From NCBI RefSeq assembly GCF_019279795.1, contig NC_056729.1:1865081061-1865145060 (forward strand): 64,000 bases of DNA, written 5' to 3'. This document shows positions 16,001 to 28,583 of this stretch, piece after piece; position 1 is the first letter of the stretch; the number at the start of each line of letters is the position of its first letter. This stretch comes from Protopterus annectens. Taxonomy: Eukaryota; Chordata; Ceratodontiformes; Protopteridae. The notes beneath the pieces are model-generated. The model was given only the letters and a program-made list of their open reading frames with translations, made no database searches and was not told the DNA's origin. The position numbers and the translations under genes are program-made.

Positions 16001-19000
16001 TACTGTCATATTGAATGTGGTATGCTAATACTGATACTACTCTTACTGTCATATTGAATGTGGTATGCTAATACTAATATTACTCTTACTGTCATATTGA
16101 ATGTGGTATGCTAATACTGATACTACTTTTACTGTCATATTGAATGTGGTATGCTAATACTGATACTACTTACTGTCATATTGAATGTGGTATGCTAATA
16201 CTGATACTACTATTACTGTCATACTGAATGTGGTATGCTAATACTGATACTACTCTTACTGTCATATTGAATGTGGTATGCTAATACTGATACAACTCTT
16301 ACTGTCATATTGAATGTGGTATGCTAATACTGATACTACTCTTACTGTCATATTGAATGTGGTATGCTAATACTGATACTACTCTTACTGTCATATTGAA
16401 TGTGGTATGCTAATACTGATACTACTCTTACTGTCATATTGAATGTGGTATGCTAATACTGACACTACTCTTACTGTCATATTGAATGTGGTATGCTAAT
16501 ACTGATACTACTCTTACTGTCATATTGAATGTGGTATGCTAATACAGATACTACTCTTACTGTCATATTGAATGTGGTATGCTAATACAGATACTACTCT
16601 TACTGTCATATTGAATGTGGTATGCTAATACTGATACTACTCTTACTGTCATATTGAATGTGGTATGCTAATACTGATACTACTCTTATTGTCATATTGA
16701 ATGTGGTATCCTAATACTGATACTACTTACTGTCATATTGAATGTGGTATGCTAATACTGATACTACTCTTACTGTCATATTGAATGTGGTATGCTAATA
16801 TTGATACTACTCTTACTGTCATATTGAATGTGGTATGCTAATACTGATACTCCTTACTGTCATATTGAATGTGGTATGCTAATACTGATACTACTCTTAC
16901 TGTCATATTGAATGTGGTATGCTAACACTGATACTACTCTTACTGTCATATTGAATGTGGTATGCTAACACTGATACTACTCTTACTGTCATATTGAATG
17001 TGGTATGCTAATACTGACACTACTCTTACTGTCATATTGAATGTGGTATGCTAATACTGATACTACTCATACTGTCATATTGAATGTGGTATGCTAATAC
17101 TGATACTACTCTTACTGTCATATTGAATGTGGTATGCCAATACTGATACTACTCTTACTGTCATATTGAATGTGGTATGCCAATACTGATACTACTCTTA
17201 CTGTCATATTGAATGTGGTATGCTAATACTGATACTACTCTTACTGTCATACTGAATGTGGTATGCTAATACTGATACTACTTACTGTCATATTGAATGT
17301 GGTATGCTAATACTGATACTACTCTTACTGTCATATTGAATGTGGTATGCTAATACTGATACTACTCTTACTGTCATATTGAATGTGGTATGCTAATACT
17401 GATACTACTCTTACTGTCATATTGAATGTGGTATGCTAACACTGATACTACTCTTACTGTCATATTGAATGTGTTATGCTAACACTGACACTACTCTTAC
17501 TGTCATATTGAATGTGGTATGCTAACACTGATACTACTCTTACTGTCATATTGAATGTGGTATGCTAATACTGATACTACTCTTACTGTCATATTGAATG
17601 TGGTATGCTAATACTGATACTACTCTTACTGTCATATTGAATGTGGTATGCTAATACTGATACTACTCTTACTGTCATATTGAATGTGGTATGCTAATAC
17701 TGATACTACTTACTGTCATATTGAATGTGGTATGCTAATACTGATACTACTCTTACTGTCATATTGAATGTGGTATGCTAATACTGATACTACTCTTACT
17801 GTCATATTGAATGTGGTATGCTAATACTGATACTACTCTTACTGTCATATTGAATGTGGTATGCTAATACTGATACTACTCTTACTGTCATATTGAATGT
17901 GGTATGCTACTACTGATACTACTTTTACTGTCATATTGAATGTGGTATGCTAATACAGATACTACTCTTACAGTCATATTGAATGTGGTATGCTAATACT
18001 GATACTACTCTTACTGTCATATTGAATGTGGTATGCTAATACTGATACTACTCTTACTGTCATATTGAATGTGGTATGCTAATACTAATATTACTCTTAC
18101 TGTCATATTGAATGTGGTATGCTAATACTGATACTACTCTTACTGTCATATTGAATGTGGTATGCTAATACTGATACTACTTACTGTCATATTGAATGTG
18201 GTATGCTAATACTGATACTACTATTACTGTCATACTGAATGTGGTATGCTAATACTGATACTACTCTTACTGTCATATTGAATGTGGTATGCTAATACTG
18301 ATACAACTCTTACTGTCATATTGAATGTGGTATGCTAATACTGATACTACTCTTCCTGTCATATTGAATGTGGTATGCTAATACTGATACTACTCTTACT
18401 GTCATATTGAATGTGGTATGCTAATACTGATACTACTCTTACTGTCATATTGAATGTGGTATGCTAATACTGACACTACTCTTACTGTCATATTGAATGT
18501 GGTATGCTAATACTGATACTACTCTTACTGTCATATTGAATGTGGTATGCTAATACAGATACTACTCTTACTGTCATATTGAATGTGGTATGCTAATACA
18601 GATACTACTCTTACTGTCATATTGAATGTGGTATGCTAATACTGATACTACTCTTACTGTCATATTGAATGTGGTATGCTAATACTGATACTACTCTTAC
18701 TGTCATATTGAATGTGGTATCCTAATACTGATACTACTTACTGTCATATTGAATGTGGTATGCTAATACTGATACTACTCTTACTGTCATATTGAATGTG
18801 GTATGCTAATATTGATACTACTCTTACTGTCATATTGAATGTGGTATGCTAATACTGATACTCCTTACTGTCATATTGAATGTGGTATGCTAATACTGAT
18901 ACTACTCTTACTGTCATATTGAATGTGGTATGCTAATACTGATACTACTCTTACTGTCATATTGAATGTGGTATGCTAATACAGATACTACTCTTACTGT

Positions 19001-22000
19001 CATATTGAATGTGGTATGCTAATACAGATACTACTCTTACTGTCATATTGAATGTGGTATGCGAATACTGATACTACTCTTACTGTCATATTGAATGTGG
19101 TATGCTAATACTGATACTACTCTTACTGTCATATTGAATGTGGTATGCTAATACTGATACTACTCTTACTGTCATATTGAATGTGGTATGCTAATACTGA
19201 TACTACTCTTACTGTCATATTGAATGTGGTATGCTAATACTGACACTACTCTTACTGTCATATTGAATGTGGTATGCTAATACTGATACTACTCTTACTG
19301 TCATATTGAATGTGGTATGCTAATACAGATACTACTCTTACTGTCATATTGAATGTGGTATGCTAATACTGATACTACTCTTACTGTCATATTGAATGTG
19401 GTATGCTAATACTGATACTACTCTTACTGTCATATTGAATGTGGTATGATAATACTGATACTACTCTTACTGTCATATTGAATGTGGTATGCTAATACTG
19501 ATACTACTCTTACTGTCATATTGAATGTGGTATGCTAATACTGATACTACTCTTACTGTCATACTGAATGTGGTATGCTAATACTGATACTACTCTTACT
19601 GTCATATTGAATGTGGTATGCTAATACTGATACTACTCTTACTGTCATATTGAATGTGGTATGCTAATACTGATACTACTCTTACTGTCATATTGAATGT
19701 GGTATGCTAATACTGATACTACTCTTACTGTCATATTGAATGTGGTATGCTAATACTGATACTACTCTTACTGTCATATTGAATGTGGTATGCTAATACA
19801 GATACTACTCTTACTGTCATATTGAATGTGGTATGCTAATACAGATACTACTCTTACTGTCATATTGAATGTGGTATGCTAATACTGATACTACTCTTAC
19901 TGTCATATTGAATGTGGTATGCTAATACTGATACTACTCTTACTGTCATATTGAATGTGGTATGCTAATACTGATACTACTTACTGTCATATTGAATGTG
20001 GTATGCTAACACTGATACTACTCTTACTGTCATATTGAATATGGTATGCTAATACTGATACTACTCTTACTGTCATATTGAATGTGGTATGCTAATACTG
20101 ATACTACTCTTACTGTCATATTGAATGTGGTATGCTAATACTGATACTACTATTACTGTCATATTGAATGTGGTATGCTAATACTGATACTACTCTTACT
20201 GTCATATTGAATGTGGTATGCTAATACAGATACTACTCTTACTGTCATATTGAATGTGGTATGCTAATACTGATACTACTCTTACTGTCATATTGAATGT
20301 GGTATGCTAATACTGATACTACACTTACTGTCATATTGAATGTGGTATGCTAATACTGATACTACTCTTACTGTCATATTGAATGTGGTATGCTAATACT
20401 GATACTACTTACTGTCATATTGAATGTGGTATGCTAACACTGATACTACTCTTACTGTCATATTGAATGTGGTATGCTAATACTGATACTACTCTTACTG
20501 TCATATTGAATGTGGTATGCTAATACTGATACTACTCTTACTGTCATATTGAATGTGGTATGCTAATACAGATACTACTCTTACTGTCATATTGAATGTG
20601 GTATGCTAATACTGATACTACTCTTACTGTCATATTGAATGTGGTATGCTAATACTGATACTACTCTTACTGTCATATTGAATGTGGTATGCTAATACAG
20701 ATACTACTCTTACTATCATATTGAATGTGGTATGCTAATGCAGATACTACTCTTACTGTCATATTGAATGTGGTATGCTAATACTGATACTACTCTTACT
20801 GTCATATTGAATGTGGTATGCTAATACTGATACTACTCTTACTGTCATATTGAATGTGGTATGCTAACACTGATACTACTCTTACTGTCTACTGAATGTG
20901 GTATGCTAATACTGATACTACTCTTACTGTCATATTGAATGTGGTATGCTAACACTGATACTACTCTTACTGTCATATTGAATGTGTTATGCTAACACTG
21001 ATACTACTCTTACTGTCATATTGAATGTGGTATGCTAACACTGATACTACTCTTACTGTCATATTGAATGTGGTATGCTAATACTGATACTACTCTTACT
21101 GTCATATTGAATGTGGTATGCTAATACTGATACTACTCTTACTGTCATATTGAATGTGGTATGCTAATACTGATACTACTCTTACTGTCATATTGAATGT
21201 GGTATGCTAATACTGATACTACTCTTACTGTCATATTGAATGTGGTATGCTAATACTGATACTACTTTTACTGTCATATTGAATGTGGTATGCTAATACT
21301 GATACTACTTACTGTCATATTGAATGTGGTATGCTAATACTCATACTACTCTTACTGTCATATTGAATGTGGTATGCTAATACTGATACTACTCTTACTG
21401 TGATATTGAATGTCGTATGCTAATACAGATACTACTCTTACTGTCATATTGAATGTGGTATGCTAATACTGATACTACTCTTACTGTCATATTGAATGTG
21501 GTATGCTAATACTGATACTACTCTTACTGTCATATTGAATGTGGTATGCTAATACTGATACTACTCTTACTGTCATATTGAATGTGGTATGCTAATACAG
21601 ATACTACTCTTACTGTCATATTGAATGTGGTATGCTAATACAGATACTACTCTTACTGTCATATTGAATGTGGTATGCTAATACTGATACTACTTACTGT
21701 CATATTGAATGTGGTATGCTAATACTGATACTACTCTTACTGTCATATTGAATGTGGTATGCTAATACTGATACTACTTACTGTCAAATTGAATGTGGTA
21801 TGCTAATACTGATACTACTCTTACTGTCATATTGAATGTGGTATGCTAACACTGATACTACTCTTACTGTCATACTGAATGTGGTATGCTAATGCTGATA
21901 CTACTCTTACTGTCATATTGAATGTGGTATGCTAACACTGATACTACTCTTACTGTCATATTGAATGTGTTATGCTAACACTGATACTACTCTTACTGTC

Positions 22001-24085
22001 ATATTGAATGTGGTATGCTAACACTGATACTACTCTTACTGTCATATTGAATGTGGTATGCTAATACTGATACTACTCTTACTGTCATATTGAATGTGGT
22101 ATGCTAATACTGATACTACTCTTACTGTCATATTGAATGTGGTATGCTAATACTACTCTTACTGTCATATTGAATGTGGTATGCTAATACTGATACTACT
22201 TACTGTCATATTGAATGTGGTATGCTAATACTGATACTACTCTTACTGTCATATTGAATGTGGTATGCTAATACTGATACTACTCTTACTGTCATATTGA
22301 ATGTGGTATGCTAATACTGATACTACTCTTACTGTCATATTGAATGTGGTATGCTAATACTGATACTACTCTTACTGTCATATTGAACGTGGTATGCTAC
22401 TACTGATACTACTTTTACTGTCATATTGAATGTGGTATGCTAATACAGATACTACTCTTACAGTCATATTGAATGTGGTATGCTAATACTGATACTACTC
22501 TTACTGTCATATTGAATGTGGTATGCTAATACTGATACTACTCTTACTGTCATATTGAATGTGGTATGCTAATACTAATACTACTCTTACTGTCATATTG
22601 AATGTGGTATGCTAATACTGATACTACTCTTACTGTCATATTGAATGTGGTATGCTAATACTGATACTACTTACTGTCATATTGAATGTGGTATGCTAAT
22701 ACTGATACTACTATTACTGTCATACTGAATGTGGTATGCTAATACTGATACTACTCTTACTGTCATACTGAATGTGGTATGCTAATACTGATACTACTCT
22801 TACTGTCGTATTGAATGCGGTATGCTAATACTGATACTACTCTTACTGTCGTATTGAATGCGGTATGCTAATACAGATACTACTCTTACTGTCGTATTGA
22901 ATGTGGTATGCTAATACTGATACTACTCTTACTGTCGTATTGAATGTGGTATGCTAATACTGATACTACTCTTACTGTCATATTGAATGTGGTATGCTAA
23001 TACTGATACTACTCTTACTGTCATATTGAATGTGGTATGCTAATACTGATACTACTCTTACAGTCATATTGAATGTGGTATGCTAATACTGATACTACTC
23101 TTACTGTCATATTGAATGTGGTATGCTAATACTGATACTACTCTTACTGTCATATTGAATGTGGTATGCTAATACTGATACTACTCTTACTGTCATATTG
23201 AATGTGGTATGCTAATACTGATACTACTCTTACTGTCATATTGAATGTGGTATGCTAATACTGATACCACTTACTGTCATATTGAATGTGGTATGCTAAT
23301 ACTGATACTACTCTTACTGTCATATTGAATGTGGTATGCTAATACTGATACTACTTACTGTCATATTGAATGTGGTATGCTAATACTGATACTACTCTTA
23401 CTGTCATATTGAATGTGGTATGCTAATACTGATACTACTCTTACTGTCATATTGAATGTGGTATGCTAATACAGATACTACTCTTACTGTCATATTGAAT
23501 GTGGTATGCTAATACTGATACTACTCTTACTGTCATATTGAATGTGGTATGCTAATACTGATACTACTCTTACTGTCATATTGAATGTGGTATGCTAATA
23601 CAGATACTACTCTTACTGTCATATTGAATGTGGTATGCTAATACAGATACTACTCTTACTGTCATATTGAATGTGGTATGCTAATACTGATACTACTCTT
23701 ACTGTCATATTGAATGTGGTATGCTAATACTTACTGTCATATTGAATGTGGTATGCTAATACTGATACTACTTACTGTCATATTGAATGTGGTATGCTAA
23801 TACTGATACTACTCTTACTGTCATATTGAATGTGGTATGCTAACACTGATACTACTCTTACTGTCATACTGAATGTGATATGCTAACACTGATACTACTC
23901 TTAATGTCATATTGAATGTGGTATGCTAATACTGATACTACTCTTACTGTCATATTGAATGTGTTATGCTAACACTGATACTACTCTTACTGTCATATTG
24001 AATGTGGTATGCTAATACTGATACTACTTACTGTCATATTGAATGTGGTATGCTAATACTGATACTACTCTTACTGTCATATTGA
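10015..24085. repeat. 43-bp minisatellite array, about 327 units
   Basis: Tandem 43-bp unit starting ATGTGGTATGCTAATACTGA and ending CATATTGA. The array is 14,071 bp, about 327 units. Variants include a 41-bp form lacking CT (TACTACTTACTG), CAGATAC for TGATAC, AACACTG for AATACTG, and GTTATG for GTATG. Variants recur in the same order in distant blocks, so the array has a higher-order structure (see findings). The array is A+T-rich, has no long ORF and no spacers. The duplicated locus at 58928-58970 holds exactly one unit. Confidence 0.97.
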
Positions 24086-24619
24086 AATAAAGGTCTTGTA
24101 AATCAGAAAATCCTGGCATTCAGAGTGCATGATTGCTGCAGATCACTGCCCTTAATCTATATATTGCTAAATCACTTAATCAGATGTGATTATTTGCATA
24201 CAAAGTGGTTATTAGTACATAGACACATTTCCATGGCATTATGTGCTGCTTTTGCGTAAGATGCCATCTCATGCTATTTTTCTGTGTTAAATGTCTTGTA
24301 CTGCATATTAACCTATTTTTCTGGTGTTGCAAATGCTTTATATGTGTCTGTGAATTGTCCTTTCACTGTTTTAGCACCACTTGCCATACTATATCACATA
24401 ATTCTTTGTGCTATTTATTTCAGAATACCTTCCAGAGAGTGAAACATAGAATGAACCAATGTATATATAGTGAAGTTGTTCCTCAGACCTGATGTGGAGC
24501 GGCTGATTTATTTTGGGTTGTTTGCAGATAGTGATTGCTTGTGACATACAAGGGCCTCTTGCTTCAGTTATCACAGTTCATTAAGACAGGCATGAGTGTG
24601 GTGTCACTTTTTTGGTATG

Positions 24620-25960
24620 AGCATGGATGCTCATATTTTTCTAAGTACATGGTATACACTTTTTAGCATTTAGCATTTGGTCATGATGCTGATACAGTTT
24701 GCCTGTACATGCTATATCAACTTGTAGGATCAGAGAATCCTCAGCAAAACTGATTATACCTCCAAGTCTGCAATAACCCAAGAACTTAGTCAACAAGGGA
24801 TTCCTAATGTCAGCTTGGACAAAGGAGAAGTAAATACCTAACATAATCAGCCCCAAGGGTAAGCATTGGGGAAACCTCAGTAGTTGTGAGTCTTTCAAAG
24901 GAGACAGTGTGCCCCCATCCTGAGTTTTTGTGCTCTGCTTATGAGACACTTTTGACAGCCAAAGGGTAAAATAAGGAATTTTATTTAGTTTGATTAGTAT
25001 GTCTATAATGTCTGATTGTGAAATGCTACTGAACACCTTGGATAGGGCAAGGTACATTGTGTGTGCAGATTTCCCCTGGAACAATGCTTCTGTGATTTTC
25101 TTAGAGAAATTTGCTAGATTAAGTAGCTGGGGACTTCTTTTCACAAACCCAAACTAGTTTGGATCAAGGGATTGTAAGCTGTTGATATCTAGGTTTATGA
25201 GATCCAAAATGATGCACTCAATTATCTTACAAATAAGTACGGCAAGGCCCATTAGTCTGCAGTTGTTGGGATCAGTGGTGGGGCCATCCTTATGTGGGGG
25301 ATGACTTCAGTTGTTCTCTGCACCTCTGGCAGAAAACTATTTGAGAAGCTGAGATTAAAGTGATTCAGGAGTGGCTCAGTGAGACAGTACTTCATAATGA
25401 CAAGGAAACATCTTGGGGTCCTGGTACATTTTTAGGGTCTACTTTACCAGTGTTTAAGTCTGAAATAGCATTTAGAAATTCCTCAGAGTTGATCTTTGTG
25501 GGTGAAGAAATGATGTCATGTATGGGAGAGCTTGTAGGGATGGGGAGAAATTTGAAACTAAATTTAACTTATTGGCTAATATGTTGGCTATGTCCATGCT
25601 CAGTTCAGTATATTGCTAAATATTCGTCTTAAGGTTTCTGACATAGCTGATGACATACCATGGTTGTTATTGCTAGAGGTTACAGTTTTCAGTTCATGTT
25701 TAGGAAGAAACTCAAATCTAGCAAAGCTAAGTTCTTTAACTACTTAGTACACATTTGGAATGTACGGTTTTCCATTTATTCCAAAAAGTGAGGATTGTTA
25801 TTTTCTTTTGTTATACAACGTGCTTATATCAGGGTCCTATTACTGCGATTTGGTTATTAACTTGGCACTCGACTTCTTTGATTGGGACAGATGTCTTGAT
25901 GCAGGTGAGACAGAAACTCTTTGTAAGTGCAATGGTGCTGCTACTGGGTATTTGAGGCCA
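24620..25960 (-). pseudogene. CR1/L2-like LINE reverse transcriptase remnant (copy 1)
   Basis: Reading the minus strand gives a decayed non-LTR retrotransposon RT. The best ORF (25144-24641, 167 aa) contains YLALSKVFSSI, the counterpart of the family LDLSKAFDTV motif; PQCLPLGLIML, the counterpart of PQGSVLGP; and FAEDS in place of the catalytic FADD. Upstream on the same strand are traces of the RPISL...K.E...GF..RS stretch (25270-25150) and of the K.PGPDG region (about 25440). Stops are frequent and the second catalytic Asp is not present as such. The same remnant, with nearly the same damage, sits at 59505-60845. Assignment to CR1/L2 rather than another LINE clade is from motif style only. 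Confidence 0.72.
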
Positions 25961-26496
25961 GGGGCTATGGAACCACTTCAGATCATCAGTTGGCTACAAT
26001 AACTTAGCCTTGGAGACAAAGATAGCAGGAGTTACGGGAATTTTTGCTGGGTCCTTACCATGAAGATTACTGAAAAGTGGTCAGATCTAACTACTAGTTA
26101 TATGCACAGAGCACAGTGGTGTTATCTGTGATGGCCAAATCAAGTAAATTTGAGGTCTTTTAGGGCAGTGCACTATTTGGTTTAGTGAGTTAGCACTGAC
26201 GACATGTAGGAAGCATTGTCTTTATTTGTAGTGGTATATGTCTTCCAATTTATAAGTGGATAGTTTAGTACTAACCTTTGAACCTATCTGCCCTTATAGG
26301 TCATTTTAAGCTAGCCAAATTTCCCAGCCTGCATGGTGTTTAGATTACCATTTCAAGTAGCCTTACCCCATTCATTGACTAGATTCATATTATACATGGT
26401 GATAATAACTCAGAGGATAACACAGGTATTTATGAGGCCCTAAGTGTAGTATATATTAGTTACTATCTGCCTCTGCCCATAAATAGGAAATTTGCC

Positions 26497-26703
26497 TTAA
26501 GGCTGTTCCCCTACTCTGTTTCCCATGCATAGATCCAATTTATGCTTGAATACAGACAGGGATGAGCTTTGTTTTATGTGGATGGGTAGTCTGTTCCAGA
26601 GCAGTGGCATCCTCTGCAAAATATACCTGTCCCTCCACACTGGTCTGTTTATGTTGCAGAGTAGGTTTAGAATCATGAACTGATTATTTAACCAATAACC
26701 CAC
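26497..26703 (-). pseudogene. CR1/L2-like LINE C-terminal remnant (copy 1)
   Basis: A 68-codon minus-strand stretch contains NRPVWRDRYILQRMPLLWNRLP followed by a SLSVFKHKLD segment. This matches the conserved tail of CR1/L2-type LINE ORF2 proteins (RN..F..R....WN.LP......S...FK..LD). The same tail style appears at 48863-49247 and about 50220-50490 on the plus strand. It lies upstream of, and in the wrong order for, the RT remnant at 24620-25960, so it is probably a separate insertion. Confidence 0.65.
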
Positions 26704-26829
26704 GGATGGGTGTGGGTAATGCTGGATTTACCCACAGTTGGTGTGGTTTGGTCACAAGGGCGAAGCCCGAGTGACCAAACAAAGCCAACCGTGTGTAAAT
26801 CCAGCACTGCCCACACCCAGCTGTGGGTT
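26697..26829. repeat. Foldback hairpin with arms of about 59 bp (copy 1)
   Basis: The left arm, from AACCCACGGATGGGTGTGGG to GGTTTGGTCAC, pairs with the right arm, from GTGACCAAACAAAGCC to CACACCCAGCTGTGGGTT, around a small central palindrome GGGCGAAGCCC. There are only scattered mismatches. The copy at 61580-61712 is almost the same. It looks like a snap-back MITE or the imperfect end of a larger foldback element. It directly abuts the MITE terminus at 26830. Confidence 0.8.
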
Positions 26830-26909
26830 GGGTCTATATTAGAACATCGAAATTTCACAATTTTGAATGTTCTAATATTGACCCACTTTCAGCGAACGCT
26901 GACATCAAA
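26830..26909. mobile_element. MITE-1 left terminal inverted repeat (split element, copy 1)
   Basis: Starts GGGTCTATATTAGAACAT and contains its own short palindrome ending TCTAATATTGACCC. Its inverse is found at 44921-45066 (ending TTCTATTATAGACCC). The MITE was split by DIRS A, DIRS B and PLE-2. The terminus resembles that of MITE-2 (45925-46546), which starts GGGTCTATATTACATGAACG, so the two are probably one superfamily. Confidence 0.7.
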
Positions 26910-26954
26910 AGTACAGTTTTGTACCTACCATAAATGTAGATGTCCGATAGATAT

Positions 26955-27120
26955 GCAACTGCAGTCATAACATATGGGTTGCCCTGCCTCAGGCAGCCCT
27001 CGGTCGGCCGGATTCCAAAGTCTGGGTCCGACGTCGGCTGATGTCGCATTTCTCTTCGACGTCAGAGCGGCTGGAGTACATAAGCATCAGCCAACGCCAT
27101 CTTCTTCAGTATTTCTTGCC
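26955..27120. repeat. DIRS A left terminal inverted repeat
   Basis: Inverse of 32326-32491 with only a few mismatches over 166 bp. It starts GCAACTGCAGTCATAACATA. The outer 44 bp (26911-26954) are not repeated at the other end, as is usual for the non-identical outer edges of DIRS termini. Confidence 0.9.
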
Positions 27121-27292
27121 CCAGATGCCAGGTGCCCTCCAAGGAAGGCTGAAATCAAATTTGTAAGACAAAATAGGTTTCCAGACAAATAATAAGCAAT
27201 AAACAGATACACCATAACAGATATCCCCAGCTAAGGATAACAGGGAGAGGAGTGGACCCAAGGCATAGAGGGGAAGGAGGGAGGGAAAACCC

Positions 27293-27390
27293 GACTGCAG
27301 TTGCATATCTATCGGACATCTACATTTATGGAAGGTGCAAAACTGTACTATGTCCTTCAAGAATGCAACTGCAGTCATAACATATGGGTT
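27293..27390. repeat. DIRS A internal complementary region
   Basis: The left half (27293-27348) is the inverse of the element's left outer edge (26911-26960: GTACAG...GATATGCAACTG), and the right half (27350-27390, TGTCCTTCAAGAATGCAACT onwards) is the inverse of the right outer edge near 32465-32506. The two halves meet at ACTGTAC/TATGTCC. Such a region, bridging both outer edges, is the template proposed to join the ends of the DIRS circle. Confidence 0.88.
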
Positions 27391-27425
27391 GAATACCATA
27401 GCTTAGCTGGGGGAGGTGGAATGTT

Positions 27426-28583
27426 CTAGGGTAAGGATGGTGTAGCTAGCACTCCCTGCAGGACTGCCGAAGCAAAGCCTGCTCTGGATCTGGAAAACAA
27501 AGGAAGGTTGTAATGTTTGGAAAATGTATGCACGGAGCTCCATGTAGCAGCTTCTAGAATATCCTTTGTAGGCACCCCTTTTAAGAAGGCTGTGGAGGTG
27601 GCTGTAGCTCTGGTAGAGTGTGGTCTGATATTGGCTGGCACACTCTTTCCATGGAAGGAATAACAAAATCTAATGCAATGTCCAATCCATTTTGAAATTG
27701 TCTGTTTGGAAATTGCTTTTCCTTGTACTCCAGGAGCGTAAGCTACAAAAAGCTGATCCGACTTCCTACTGATCTTGGTTCTGTCTAGATAGTAGCGAAG
27801 TTGTCTGTGTATGTCCAAAGTATGCAACATTCTTTCCCCTTTGTTTTCAGGATTGGGGAAGAAAGTGGGCAGGTGAATTGCCTGATTTAGAGAGACCCTA
27901 GATACCACTTTTGGCAGAAAGGAAGAGTTGGTCCGTAAGGAGACCCTGTCTCGGTGAAAAATTATGAACGGTGGGATTGCCATTAGGGCCTGCAATTCCG
28001 AAACCCTTCTTGCTGAGGTAATGGCCAGCAGAAAAGCTGTCTTCCAGGAAAGAAATTGTAAATCCGCAGAAGCTGCTGGCTCGAAGGGAGGTAGAGTCAA
28101 TTTTTCTAACACAAAATTGAGATCCCAAGCTGGTACTGGTGCCTTTCTTGGAGGTTTTATATTCTTGATCCCTCTAAGAAATTGCCTTAGCAAAGAATGT
28201 GAGAACACATGTGGATCAGTGTTGTATCTAGCTGAAATAGCTGAAGAATGTATTTTTATGGAAGAGTATGAAAGTCCCTTATTTAGCAATTCTGCCAAGT
28301 ACTCCAGAATGAGTGGGATGCTCAGTACTGATGCGTCTTGACCCTTGTTGGTATTCCAAATGCTGAATCTCTTCCATTTGGCTGAGTAAGCCCTTCTTGT
28401 GGATGGTCTGCGGGCTTCTGTTAGTATCCGCTGAACTTCCTTGGAGAGATATAAATTGAGGTTATTTATTGGATCTTCCAAGCTGTTAGCTGTAGAGTCT
28501 GGAGGTTGGGATGAACTGTCTTGAAGTTGTGTTGAGTCAACAGTTGAGGCCCTTTGGGAAGGGCCCACGGTTGGTTGTGACAT
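27426..28583 (-). CDS. DIRS A tyrosine recombinase
   Basis: Probable 385-aa tyrosine recombinase that would integrate the circular DIRS DNA intermediate. Catalytic-type residues visible: Arg at about 192-193 in SARRVSELQAL, the HxxR box H322-S-T-R325, and a terminal Tyr at 358 in HTFSKHY, close to the usual R-H-x-x-R-Y set. An N-terminal core-binding-like region occupies about 45-150 (RRPSTRRAYSAKWKRF and a helical SSIKIHSSAIS stretch). The frame is uninterrupted to the stop at 27426. The same frame is also open far upstream (to 30296) across the RT gene, so the start is a choice: I take the Met at 28583, about where DIRS C begins, 118 bp before the end of the RT frame. It is the only intact recombinase in the window. 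Confidence 0.88.
   Translation of the reverse strand: MSQPTVGPSQRASTVDSTQLQDSSSQPPDSTANSLEDPINNLNLYLSKEVQRILTEARRPSTRRAYSAKWKRFSIWNTNKGQDASVLSIPLILEYLAELLNKGLSYSSIKIHSSAISARYNTDPHVFSHSLLRQFLRGIKNIKPPRKAPVPAWDLNFVLEKLTLPPFEPAASADLQFLSWKTAFLLAITSARRVSELQALMAIPPFIIFHRDRVSLRTNSSFLPKVVSRVSLNQAIHLPTFFPNPENKGERMLHTLDIHRQLRYYLDRTKISRKSDQLFVAYAPGVQGKAISKQTISKWIGHCIRFCYSFHGKSVPANIRPHSTRATATSTAFLKGVPTKDILEAATWSSVHTFSKHYNLPLFSRSRAGFASAVLQGVLATPSLP

Larger units (their letters stand above)
24086..26906. repeat. Duplicated non-coding and LINE block, right part, copy 1
   Basis: Near-identical to 58971-61794, at a constant offset of about 34,885 bp. From 24086 to about 24620 I see no recognisable element. 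It then holds a reverse-strand LINE reverse-transcriptase remnant, a LINE 3'-end remnant, a long hairpin and the left terminal repeat of a MITE, each listed separately. It ends where DIRS A is inserted in this copy. Confidence 0.85.

Noticed and set aside
1..24085. Possible CRISPR-like arrays
   Set aside because: The repeats are head-to-tail with no unique spacers, in a eukaryotic context; they are minisatellites.
1..24085. Common origin of the 71-bp and 43-bp units (both contain TACTGTCA and ATGCTAA-like words)
   Set aside because: The shared words are short, and spacing and order differ; a chance match between A/T-rich repeats is as likely.
26974..27192. ORF starting MGCPASGSPRSAGFQSLG, also at 32472 on the minus strand
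   Set aside because: It is the translation of the DIRS A terminal inverted repeat, seen at both ends; no evidence of a protein.
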